From a virus: a stretch of 23,357 bases of DNA. The DNA is taken from IMG/VR virus record IMGVR_UViG_3300042291_000391, positions 1-23,357 of that record, one strand, 5' to 3'. The notes beneath the pieces are model-generated. The model saw only the letters and a program-made list of their open reading frames with translations, was not told where the DNA came from and made no database searches. Below are positions 1 to 5,505 of the stretch, in pieces. Position 1 is the first letter of the stretch; every line of letters begins with the position of its first letter. The translations under genes and the position numbers were made by a program.

Positions 1-1
1 C

Positions 2-70
2 GAAAGCACCAATTATGTTATTGGTGTTATGAGTGATTCAGTTAGCTATGAAGAACTACCAGATCTATAA
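2..70 (+). CDS. C-terminal end of an unrecognised upstream gene (partial)
   Basis: An open frame enters from the left edge and ends at a TAA at 68-70, giving a tail that reads ESTNYVIGVMSDSVSYEELP followed by DL. The next gene's ribosome-binding site (AAGGAAG) starts directly at the stop, which is the tight spacing seen throughout this phage. Only about 22 residues are visible, so the product cannot be named. Confidence 0.5.
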   Translation, partial: ESTNYVIGVMSDSVSYEELPDL

Positions 71-80
71 GGAAGTAAAA

Positions 81-308
81 ATGACTAAAGCAATTGTGTG
101 GTCGAAGTACCACTGCCCATTTTGCGAACAGGCAAAGGCATTATTAAAACAACGAGGTATTCCATTTGAAGAAAAGAAAATTGGTGATGGATATTCTAAA
201 GAAGAATTGTTAGAAGCAATTCCCACAGCAAGAACAGTACCACAGATCTTTATCGATGATCAACTCATTGGTGGCTTTACTGAACTAAAGGCACATCTAA
301 ATGGATGA
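81..308 (+). CDS. Glutaredoxin
   Basis: A 75-residue glutaredoxin, a small thiol-disulfide oxidoreductase that uses glutathione; in T4-like phages such proteins serve as electron donors for ribonucleotide reductase. The redox motif CPFC lies near residues 11-14, followed by the TVP cis-proline loop and the GG of the glutathione-binding region (IGGFTEL). Length is normal for the family. The ATG at 81 is chosen because AAGGAAG precedes it; the frame is open further upstream, to 33, but there it runs over the end of the previous gene. Its stop overlaps the start of the next gene by 8 bases, so the two are probably cotranscribed. Its specific partner cannot be read from this window. Confidence 0.93.
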   Translation: MTKAIVWSKYHCPFCEQAKALLKQRGIPFEEKKIGDGYSKEELLEAIPTARTVPQIFIDDQLIGGFTELKAHLNG

Positions 309-768
309 TAAAGATAATACAATCACTATAGATGTTCAAGATGAGTTAACTGGTGATATGTTTATAGATTCCACTAGTATGAACTCTTATAATTACTCCT
401 ATAGTACAACACCATCTAGCATTACTATTAGTAACGGTAGCGGTAGTAACTATGGTGCAGTCGGTAGCTCTGGTAGCTTTCTAACCAGCGGCTTGAATGG
501 CACTAGCTGGAGCAACACAAATTGGAATATAAGCAGTAGTTCGTCAACTCCAGGTTTAAAAGTCTCAGGTGACGCAGAGTTCGAAGGCAAGGTTATGATA
601 AACGGCCGGAATATCTCAGAGTTTATGGAAACTATTTCAAACCGGCTTGCCATACTCCAACCAGACCCTGCAAAACTAGAGCACTTCGCAGCTCTTAAAA
701 AAGCCTATGAGCATTATAAAACACTCGAAGCTTTATGCGAAATACCCAAAAAAGAAGATAAGGAATAA
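301..768 (+). CDS. Conserved phage protein, Ser/Thr/Asn-rich N-terminus
   Basis: A 155-residue protein of two parts. Residues about 20-85 are low-complexity and rich in Ser, Thr, Asn, Gly and Tyr. Residues about 86-150 are folded-looking, beginning LKVSGDAEFEGKVMINGRNI and continuing into a helical segment. The phrase 'sgdaefeGkv.i.Gr.i' resembles beta-structured repeats in phage tail fibre or chaperone-like segments, suggesting a virion component, but no enzyme motif is present. It overlaps the glutaredoxin by 8 bases and is followed 1 base later by the next gene. The function is unknown; a structural role is inference from composition and neighbours. Confidence 0.75.
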   Translation: MDDKDNTITIDVQDELTGDMFIDSTSMNSYNYSYSTTPSSITISNGSGSNYGAVGSSGSFLTSGLNGTSWSNTNWNISSSSSTPGLKVSGDAEFEGKVMINGRNISEFMETISNRLAILQPDPAKLEHFAALKKAYEHYKTLEALCEIPKKEDKE

Positions 769-769
769 T

Positions 770-1057
770 ATGTTAATTCAAAAACCCGCAGCCACCGGTG
801 ACACAGTGAGCATTAAATTAATTTCCGGTGAAGAAATCATCGGACGTTTAGATGAAGATACTAATGAGTATGTTAAACTAAACAGACCTAAGAGTGTTAG
901 CATCGGCGCACAAGGACTGGGCATGATGCCATTTATGTTCTTGGGTGGCAGTGACAATGTTACTATTAAACACAGTCACATCATTGTAATGGTACTTGCA
1001 GAGAAAAGTGCAGCCGATCAATATGTACAGGGAACAACTGGTATTGCTTTATCGTAA
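770..1057 (+). CDS. Small conserved phage protein, possible Sm-like beta-barrel
   Basis: A 95-residue protein starting at ATG 770, one base after the previous stop, with AAGGAA about 5 bases upstream. An in-frame start at 707 would add 21 residues inside the preceding gene and is less likely. The segment TGDTVSIKLISGEEIIGRL, then 'dedTnEYVKLNRPKSV', looks like the strand-turn-strand opening of an Sm-like barrel ('v.v.L..G.ei.G.l'). That would fit RNA binding or an oligomeric virion part. No catalytic residues are evident. The Sm-like reading is pattern-based and uncertain. Confidence 0.75.
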   Translation: MLIQKPAATGDTVSIKLISGEEIIGRLDEDTNEYVKLNRPKSVSIGAQGLGMMPFMFLGGSDNVTIKHSHIIVMVLAEKSAADQYVQGTTGIALS

Positions 1058-1077
1058 ATATATGATAGGAGATTAAT

Positions 1078-1914
1078 ATGCCATACATTCCCGGCACCGG
1101 CCGACTTACAGACGTTTACCATAGCGGCAACGTCTACGCTAATAATGTTCCCATAGCTCTCTGGCTATCGCCTGGCGGCAGCGGAACCTTTGGTGGGATC
1201 AGTGTGTCTGTATCAGTAGAGTTAGATCCGCTAGTAGTAGAAGAAGTAACCGCACAGGTTAATACCTATGTTGCTGCTCAGACTGGGCAACCTAATCAGT
1301 ATTATAATGCGGCTGCGGCAGCTGATGGTGTTAAGGCCAACTATGCCGGCACTGTAGATGATGCTACTACTGCTACTGCGGCAGTATCAACAATATCAAC
1401 TGATACTACGTTTTCTAGTCTTGTACCTTTCTTGACAAAATGCCTCGACGAGGCTGCACAAGGTAAGTGGCGCGAAACCGGACAAGGCGGAAAACCTAGT
1501 AATCCTACGATTACAGGCGTATGGCAGAATTTAGGATACCCGAGCAGTAGCCCTTGGACAACAGACCAAACGGCCTGGTGCATGGGATTTATTAATTTTG
1601 GATTAAAAAGTTGCGGATATCGATATTTCCAAACTGCAAGTGCGGCCGCAATTACGACCAGTCCGGGAAAATGGAACGCTACGCAAGTTCCTAAAGATCA
1701 AGCACAGCCCGGTGATATAGCATTTTGGAGTTATAGACACGTTAACTTTGTTTATACTGCCCAAAATGGTAAATTTACCTTTGTGGGTGGTAATCAAACC
1801 CCTAGTGGTGGAAAGAATAACCCAGATGACGGAGATATAACCAAATCTTATCCGGGCGGAACAGGTGCAAATAACGCAAATTGGGTAAGTTGCTGGCGTC
1901 CAAGTAAAATATAA
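1078..1914 (+). CDS. PAAR-like N-terminus fused to CHAP/NlpC-type peptidoglycan hydrolase
   Basis: A 278-residue protein. Residues 1-35 (DVYHSGNVYANNVPIALW) look like a PAAR-type repeat, which caps the tip of contractile tails. A linker rich in Ala, Thr and Val follows. Residues about 117-278 look like a cysteine peptidase of the CHAP/TIGR02594 kind. The likely catalytic Cys is in TAWCMGFINF, a QPGDIAFW strand follows, the likely catalytic His is in YRHVNFV, and a GGNQ motif comes after it. Together this suggests a tail-tip or baseplate protein that opens peptidoglycan during entry, though a plain endolysin is possible. No signal peptide is seen. AGGAGA precedes the start. The CHAP call is fairly confident; the PAAR call is weaker. 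Confidence 0.72.
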   Translation: MPYIPGTGRLTDVYHSGNVYANNVPIALWLSPGGSGTFGGISVSVSVELDPLVVEEVTAQVNTYVAAQTGQPNQYYNAAAAADGVKANYAGTVDDATTATAAVSTISTDTTFSSLVPFLTKCLDEAAQGKWRETGQGGKPSNPTITGVWQNLGYPSSSPWTTDQTAWCMGFINFGLKSCGYRYFQTASAAAITTSPGKWNATQVPKDQAQPGDIAFWSYRHVNFVYTAQNGKFTFVGGNQTPSGGKNNPDDGDITKSYPGGTGANNANWVSCWRPSKI

Positions 1915-1917
1915 TGG

Positions 1918-1946
1918 TTGACAAACTGGTAAAAATCCAGTATAAT
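1918..1946 (+). promoter_or_regulatory. Sigma70-type promoter with inverted repeat, for the cold-shock gene
   Basis: TTGACA at 1918-1923 and TATAAT at 1941-1946 are separated by exactly 17 bases, a consensus sigma70 promoter. The spacer holds an inverted repeat, ACTGG (1925-1929) and CCAGT (1937-1941), reaching the first base of the -10 box. That position would suit an operator. The same arrangement recurs at 19836-19865. Confidence 0.85.
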
Positions 1947-1966
1947 AATAACAAGAGGAAGCAGTA

Positions 1967-2173
1967 ATGCAACAAGGTAAAGTAAAATGGTTTAATAATT
2001 CCAAAGGTTTTGGATTTATTGTATCAGACGAAGGCGGTGAAGATGTGTTTGCACATTTTAGCCAAATTCAAATGGAGGGCTATAAAACTTTGAAAACAGA
2101 CGAACTTGTCCAATTTGAAGTAATTAATGGCCCGAATGGTAAACAGGCTCAGAACATTCAATCTGTAAAGTAA
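1967..2173 (+). CDS. Cold-shock domain protein (CspA family)
   Basis: A 68-residue single cold-shock domain. The two RNA-binding motifs are clear: RNP1 as KGFGFI around residues 13-18 and RNP2 as DVFAHF around residues 26-31. GKVKWFN sits at the N-terminus. Such proteins bind single-stranded nucleic acid and melt mRNA structure in the cytoplasm. The length is standard, with start and end where expected. It lies 20 bases after a consensus promoter and has AGAGGAAG as its ribosome-binding site, so strong early expression by host RNA polymerase is likely. The next small gene follows after 9 bases and is probably cotranscribed. A role in cold survival versus general RNA chaperoning in infection cannot be told apart here. 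Confidence 0.95.
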   Translation: MQQGKVKWFNNSKGFGFIVSDEGGEDVFAHFSQIQMEGYKTLKTDELVQFEVINGPNGKQAQNIQSVK

Positions 2174-2182
2174 GGAGTTAGT

Positions 2183-2329
2183 ATGTATCAATATCGTGTT
2201 TGGGTTAGACTTAATCAGTATCAAACTGCTGACGTTGTAGTCAATGCTAACAACGATTGGGAATGTAAAATGCTTGCTGAAAGCATGTACGGTTCTGGTA
2301 TGGTGCTGAACTATAGCAGAATTAATTAA
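2183..2329 (+). CDS. Small conserved-type phage protein, 48 aa
   Basis: Starts MYQYRVWVRLNQYQTADVVV and ends LNYSRIN. A strong AAGGAG site lies 5 bases upstream of the ATG, and it follows the cold-shock gene by 9 bases. The predicted pattern is strand, strand, then a helix (DWECKMLAESMYGSG), a compact alpha/beta mini-protein. No known domain is recognised. The strong ribosome-binding site and operon position support it as real. Confidence 0.72.
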   Translation: MYQYRVWVRLNQYQTADVVVNANNDWECKMLAESMYGSGMVLNYSRIN

Positions 2330-2335
2330 ATATAG

Positions 2336-2460
2336 TATCCGATAGGGGTAAATCTGCATAGCAGGTTGCCAAGGTGAAAGACCTTGTAGTTAGACGGAGA
2401 CTCCACAAGCCCTACGGATTCCGTCAAATGTGTCAACGTAATATAGGGCTAAGGCGTTAT
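2336..2460 (+). ncRNA. Structured RNA candidate with pseudoknot (leader of the His-rich gene)
   Basis: This gene-free stretch holds several perfect pairings. CTGC/GCAG forms a 3-base-loop hairpin at 2354-2364. CAAGGT/ACCTTG forms a hairpin at 2370-2386. GACGGA (2393-2398) pairs with TCCGTC (2420-2425). AGCCCTA (2408-2414) pairs with TAGGGCT (2444-2450). The last two cross, giving an H-type pseudoknot. It lies just before a gene for a secreted protein, so a riboswitch-like leader is possible, as is an independent small RNA. It does not match any riboswitch or ribozyme core that I recognise. Confidence 0.5.
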
Positions 2461-2481
2461 ATATACATCATGGAGAAAGTT

Positions 2482-2832
2482 ATGAAGAAATTATTGACTG
2501 CACTTGTTTTATCTTTTGCCCTTGTTGGCACAGCGTCAGCACAACATAGACATCACGGCCATCATGGATATCATGGTCCAAGAGTAATCCACCATCATGG
2601 AGGAAATTGGGGACAAGTATTTGTTCCGTTGATCATTGGTGGAGTTGTAGGCGCTGCCATTGCAAATAATAATAGACCCATTGAGACTCCCACTGTCGTT
2701 GTTCAACCACCGATTGTACAAGGTTCTCCAATTATACAATGCCCACAAGGTACATATCCATTTGAGAACTTTGGTTGGGTTAAAAACCAATATGGACAAT
2801 TTGTCCAAGCTATCTATATTGAATGTAAGTAA
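2482..2832 (+). CDS. Secreted His-rich small protein with signal peptide
   Basis: A 116-residue protein. Residues 1-20 (MKKLLTALVLSFALVGTASA) form a typical Sec signal peptide with cleavage after ASA. A histidine-rich stretch follows (HRHHGHHGYHG... HHHGG). Next is a hydrophobic glycine-zipper-like segment (PLIIGGVVGAAIA), a proline-rich region, and a C-terminal part with two cysteines (IIQCPQGTYPF... YIECK). Such proteins are usually periplasmic or outer-membrane, and the histidines may bind metal. ATG 2482 is chosen over upstream in-frame starts because GGAGAAAG precedes it and the signal peptide begins there. It abuts iscU in a TAATG overlap, so the two are translationally linked. Metal binding is inference. 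Confidence 0.8.
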   Translation: MKKLLTALVLSFALVGTASAQHRHHGHHGYHGPRVIHHHGGNWGQVFVPLIIGGVVGAAIANNNRPIETPTVVVQPPIVQGSPIIQCPQGTYPFENFGWVKNQYGQFVQAIYIECK

Positions 2833-3218
2833 TGGCCTACTCAGACAAGGTTATTGACCATTACGAAAACCCGCGCAATGTCGGATCGTTTGGAAAAGAT
2901 GATGATAACATTGGTACTGGCATGGTCGGTGCTCCTGCTTGTGGTGATGTAATGAAACTACAGATAAAGGTTGATCATGATACAGGTATTATTACAGATG
3001 CAAAATTTAAAACGTATGGCTGCGGATCGGCTATTGCGAGTTCGAGCCTCATTACAGAATGGGTCAAGGGAAAAACACTTGACGAAGCCGGATCAATTAA
3101 AAACTCCGAAATCGCCGAAGAGCTAGCCCTACCGCCAGTAAAGATACATTGTTCAATTCTAGCAGAAGATGCTATCAAGGCGGCTGTGAATGATTACCGT
3201 AACCGACACAGCCAATAA
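2832..3218 (+). CDS. iscU: IscU-type iron-sulfur cluster scaffold
   Basis: A full-length 128-residue IscU. It binds a nascent [2Fe-2S] cluster in the cytoplasm before transfer to apo-proteins. All ligand positions are present: C37 and D39 (ACGD), C64 (YGCGS), and H106-C107 (KIHCS). The LPPVK motif that the HscA chaperone recognises is at 100-104. The start overlaps the stop of the preceding gene as TAATG. The end overlaps iscA by 29 bases, an arrangement tighter than in bacterial isc operons. No cysteine desulfurase or chaperone is in the window, so sulfur would come from the host IscS. The intact motifs suggest an active protein. Confidence 0.95.
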   Translation: MAYSDKVIDHYENPRNVGSFGKDDDNIGTGMVGAPACGDVMKLQIKVDHDTGIITDAKFKTYGCGSAIASSSLITEWVKGKTLDEAGSIKNSEIAEELALPPVKIHCSILAEDAIKAAVNDYRNRHSQ

Positions 3219-3516
3219 GAAAATCCTACAACTCCTGTCCAAACGCGGCAAGGGTATTGGTATACGGCTAGGTGTAAAAACTACAGGATGTAGCGGACTT
3301 GCATATACGTTAGAATATGTTGACAGCTACATTGCCGAAGAGGGAGTTACTAATTTTGCTCAACCAGATTTTGTAGTACTAGTTGATGCAAAGTCACTTG
3401 CATACTTACAGGGACTTAATGTTGATTGGGCTCGTAATGGACTCAATGAAGGATTTGAATTTCGCAATCCTAATGAACGTGATAAATGCGGGTGCGGAGA
3501 AAGTTTTAGAGTGTAA
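3190..3516 (+). CDS. iscA: IscA/ErpA-type iron-sulfur cluster carrier
   Basis: A 108-residue A-type carrier, the protein that passes clusters from the scaffold to targets. The three conserved cysteines are present: C34 (TTGCSGL) and C100 and C102 (DKCGCGESF). Length and the C-terminal CGCGESF signature are normal for the family. IscA, ErpA and SufA cannot be separated from the sequence alone, but adjacency to iscU favours IscA. It overlaps iscU by 29 bases. The 5' part of the permuted tmRNA follows directly, so both may lie on one transcript. Likely client proteins are unknown. Confidence 0.92.
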   Translation: MITVTDTANKKILQLLSKRGKGIGIRLGVKTTGCSGLAYTLEYVDSYIAEEGVTNFAQPDFVVLVDAKSLAYLQGLNVDWARNGLNEGFEFRNPNERDKCGCGESFRV

Positions 3517-3589
3517 ATATAAGTTATTGCTGTATGAAGCAAAGAGAAAAGTGTTCTGGACGGGGGTGCGAATCCCCCCAGGTCCACCA

Positions 3590-3693
3590 TAAAACACATT
3601 AGATACTAGGGTGCGGTCAGCCTCGAAAACTGATGAATCTAGTTGAGAACAGCGGAAAATTCAGCAGGATGAGTTCGTAGTGTGTTTTATAAT
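3590..3693 (+). other. Intervening segment of the permuted tmRNA
   Basis: This segment joins the CCA end of the acceptor piece to the 5' end of the coding piece and is expected to be cut out. Its edges carry a perfect 10-base inverted repeat, ATAAAACACA (3589-3598) and TGTGTTTTAT (3681-3690). These would extend the acceptor stem. Inside, CTGATGAAT (3629-3637) and ATTCAGCAG (3660-3668) can form a second stem with one mismatch. Confidence 0.8.
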
Positions 3694-3799
3694 GGGCCTG
3701 CATAGTTTCGACAGGGCAAAGAGTAACAGAGTGGACAGCTCGGGAAAGCAGAACCCGTAGGATTGGGGTAACCCGGTCGAAGAAGCAAAAAAAGTAACT

Positions 3800-3832
3800 G
3801 CAAATGACTCACATTTTGCCTTAGCGGCCTAA
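3800..3832 (+). other. tmRNA proteolysis-tag reading frame (ANDSHFALAA)
   Basis: GCA AAT GAC TCA CAT TTT GCC TTA GCG GCC TAA encodes ANDSHFALAA and a stop. The AND start and ALAA end match bacterial tags, in which the terminal residues are read by ClpX. The tag is close to the short AND..FALAA type typical of betaproteobacteria. A GCGG/CCGC hairpin overlaps the stop, as is usual for the helix after the tag. Confidence 0.93.
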
Positions 3833-3875
3833 ACACCGCTTAGGGTAGGAAATACCTCGTAACAGAAACAACCAG

Positions 3876-3899
3876 ACCCGCTTCGGCGGGTTTTCTTTT
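3876..3899 (+). terminator. Rho-independent terminator of tmRNA
   Basis: ACCCGC, loop TTCG, GCGGGT, followed by a T-rich tract (TTTCTTTT). It closes the tmRNA unit. Confidence 0.93.
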
Positions 3900-3913
3900 G
3901 GTAAAATTATCGG

Positions 3914-3942
3914 TTGCAATAAAACCAGTTTTGTTATATACT
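3914..3942 (+). promoter_or_regulatory. Sigma70-type promoter
   Basis: TTGCAA (3914-3919), a 17-base spacer, and TATACT (3937-3942). It lies 31 bases before the next ATG. The spacer contains AAAACCAGTTTT, which includes the ACCAGT half-site seen in other promoters of this window. Confidence 0.65.
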
Positions 3943-3973
3943 GATAACATAGACATACACATTAGGAGGTTCT

Positions 3974-4306
3974 ATGAACAACTCGGAATACACATTAACT
4001 AAAGTCAAACAACATTGCCTAGCCGATAGTGGTGACGAGCAGATTTGGACAAACAAGGGCACTACCTATCATTGGAATCGCGGCAAGGATACTGCAAGCG
4101 GATTGATCAACGGTGTAGTACGAAAGTTAGCAGGTATTGATGCATCTGATAAACAAATTTGGGTAGTTGCGGGATCACTCAAAATTGCACCTAATGGGCA
4201 AGTGCTTCGATTTACGGGCATTCCTAGCAAGGTTCAAAAAACATTTGAGCCACATACATCCAATACTGCTAATCCTATTGATTTCCCTGTTCTTGAAACA
4301 GCATGA
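3974..4306 (+). CDS. Hypothetical phage protein, 110 aa
   Basis: A soluble 110-residue protein preceded by a near-perfect AGGAGGT site. It begins MNNSEYTLTKVKQHCLADSG and has a central segment DKQIWVVAGSLKIAPNGQVL that looks like beta strands. No catalytic motif or known domain is recognised. It is first in a run of overlapping genes that extends to bS21, since its stop overlaps the next start (ATGA). Promoter, ribosome-binding site and overlap support it being real. Confidence 0.72.
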   Translation: MNNSEYTLTKVKQHCLADSGDEQIWTNKGTTYHWNRGKDTASGLINGVVRKLAGIDASDKQIWVVAGSLKIAPNGQVLRFTGIPSKVQKTFEPHTSNTANPIDFPVLETA

Positions 4307-4587
4307 TATCTCTAAACTTCAGTCTCCGCAATCCGTGGAGCAATCGATTTAAGAACTTATGGTGCCGTAGTTACAAAACTCCGTTCAAACATAAGTTTGT
4401 TGAATTAGAGTTTACTAGAGACTTTACTCTAGTGTTATTCACTTGTAGTTGGACTGTACGACAAAGTCATGCCGGACTTGATTTAGAAGCTGGTCTGTTT
4501 GGCTATTGTATTCATTTTAACTTCTATGATAGCCGTCATTGGAACTTTGAAAAGAAAGCGTGGGAAAATTATGACAATGCATCTTGA
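4303..4587 (+). CDS. Conserved-type T4-like phage protein of unknown function
   Basis: A 94-residue protein, rich in aromatic residues, starting MISLNFSLRNPWSNRFKNLW. The segments WTVRQSHAGLDLEAGLFGY and FNFYDSRHWNFE are of a kind I associate with a widespread family in T4-like cyanophages and relatives, though I cannot run a search. No function is known to me. It overlaps the previous gene by 4 bases and the next by 17, so coupled translation is likely. Confidence 0.75.
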   Translation: MISLNFSLRNPWSNRFKNLWCRSYKTPFKHKFVELEFTRDFTLVLFTCSWTVRQSHAGLDLEAGLFGYCIHFNFYDSRHWNFEKKAWENYDNAS

Positions 4588-4969
4588 AGGCCCATGGTTA
4601 AGTACTACGGGTAAACGTAAAGGCAAGATCAAATTTGCATCTGCCGAAGCTAAACGTAGGAGTGAACAATTGGATAAAGAATGGAAAGCTCTACTCAAAC
4701 GTCAGGGCATGGAACAAGAAGAACGCAAACGTAGTCGCGGACTCGAATCTACCAGCCTATCCGGTCACTACTCTTTAAATATTCCTGCAGATCGCAGTAA
4801 TGCACATATTAAAAGTTTGAACAGCGGATTGGGTGTCGCTGTATTAAAGCCAAGCCCTGTTTATACAGGAACTAAAGTCAAAGGTATCGCTACTATGCAT
4901 AAGTCAAATGCTGTGCCAGTGTTTAGCGATGAAGAAGCAATTGAAATTTCTATGATGAGAAGAGGTTAA
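4571..4969 (+). CDS. Conserved-type phage protein of unknown function, 132 aa
   Basis: The start at ATG 4571 is chosen over the longer frame from 4499, because that would overlap the preceding gene by almost 90 bases; GGGAAAA lies upstream. The protein starts MTMHLEGPWLSTTGKRKGK, has a charged helical segment of Lys, Glu and Arg (residues about 25-60), and ends KSNAVPVFSDEEAIEISMMR plus RG. The opening 'MHLEGPWLSTTGK' and closing 'MHKSNAVPvF' look like strong family signatures shared by T4-like phages. No known function. The next gene starts one base after its stop. Confidence 0.77.
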   Translation: MTMHLEGPWLSTTGKRKGKIKFASAEAKRRSEQLDKEWKALLKRQGMEQEERKRSRGLESTSLSGHYSLNIPADRSNAHIKSLNSGLGVAVLKPSPVYTGTKVKGIATMHKSNAVPVFSDEEAIEISMMRRG

Positions 4970-4970
4970 T

Positions 4971-5495
4971 ATGATAATTGATTGGACTTGTATTCCTAAA
5001 CATACTATCAACTGTGGTAAACTAAATGACCCTTTTGATATTTCAATAATCTTAAAACAATTTAAGGTTCGAAAATATCTATATAGAATTGTATATAAAG
5101 GTATTGTTATCAAGTTTGGTATGAGTGCTGATAACTCGAGAAATTTTGGCGAAAGAATTTACCGACAAATTGGACACTGCAAGAGTTGGGACAAAAAACG
5201 ACTCAATGGGTCTAGCGGATCAGATTGGCGTATCATTGAAGAGGAATTTTTTAATCTGTACGGACTTTATATTGATCATAAGTTTATCACAATTACTATC
5301 TATGATGTAACTAAGTATCCGTTTCAGACTATTTCCCCATGGGACGAAATCATTAGTATCGAAAATTCATTAATTGAAGATTATGTTGCAATCGTTGGTG
5401 AAAAACCCATTGGCAATATAAATGATGAATCAAATATCAAGCGTAGGCCTAAGATCTTGAAGACCACATGGGACGGCATATTTGGAATTGGTTAA
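4971..5495 (+). CDS. Unknown protein, possibly GIY-YIG-like
   Basis: A 174-residue protein. Residues about 43-70 read YLYRIVYKGIVIKFGMSADN, followed by R, Y and H residues. This is reminiscent of a GIY-YIG nuclease (two strands, 'KFGMS' in place of 'YIGxS', then an Arg-bearing helix), and an acidic ENSLIEDY segment comes later. The first motif is degenerate, so this is a weak resemblance and activity cannot be assumed. It is more AT-rich than its neighbours, which may mean later acquisition; homing endonucleases are often of this fold in T4-like phages. Confidence 0.65.
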   Translation: MIIDWTCIPKHTINCGKLNDPFDISIILKQFKVRKYLYRIVYKGIVIKFGMSADNSRNFGERIYRQIGHCKSWDKKRLNGSSGSDWRIIEEEFFNLYGLYIDHKFITITIYDVTKYPFQTISPWDEIISIENSLIEDYVAIVGEKPIGNINDESNIKRRPKILKTTWDGIFGIG

Positions 5496-5505
5496 TAAAT
5501 ATTCA

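Larger units (their letters stand above)
3517..3875 (+). ncRNA. ssrA: tmRNA, circularly permuted two-piece type
   Basis: The 3' tRNA half comes first: GGGGG TGCGAAT CCCCC T-arm (about 3564-3580), then CAGGTCC, discriminator A and CCA ending at 3589. The 5' half comes second, from 3694: GGGCCTG, then CATAGTTTCGACAGGG. GGGCCTG pairs with CAGGTCC over seven pairs including a G-U at the third pair, the alanine identity element of tmRNA. A tag frame at 3800-3832 follows. Two mature RNAs are therefore expected, an acceptor piece (start uncertain, about 3517-3589) and a coding piece (3694 to about 3875), with the segment between removed. tmRNA rescues stalled ribosomes and tags the nascent protein; it needs SmpB, which is not in this window. 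Confidence 0.93.

Noticed and set aside
707-769. Longer version of the Sm-like gene starting inside the preceding gene
   Set aside because: ATG 770 has an AAGGAA site and follows the previous stop directly; the extension is basic and looks unrelated.
2374-2481. Upstream extension of the His-rich secreted protein
   Set aside because: The extension runs through the pseudoknotted RNA element and would bury the signal peptide; the start at 2482 has a clear ribosome-binding site.
3620-3670. CTGATGA...GAAA in the tmRNA intervening segment, resembling a hammerhead ribozyme core
   Set aside because: The bases between the two motifs (about 18) do not form the needed stem II, and no matching NUH cleavage context is present.
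5482-5505. Alternative TTG start for the membrane/coiled-coil protein
   Set aside because: It adds eight residues inside the previous gene without a better ribosome-binding site; ATG 5506 opens at the likely family start.
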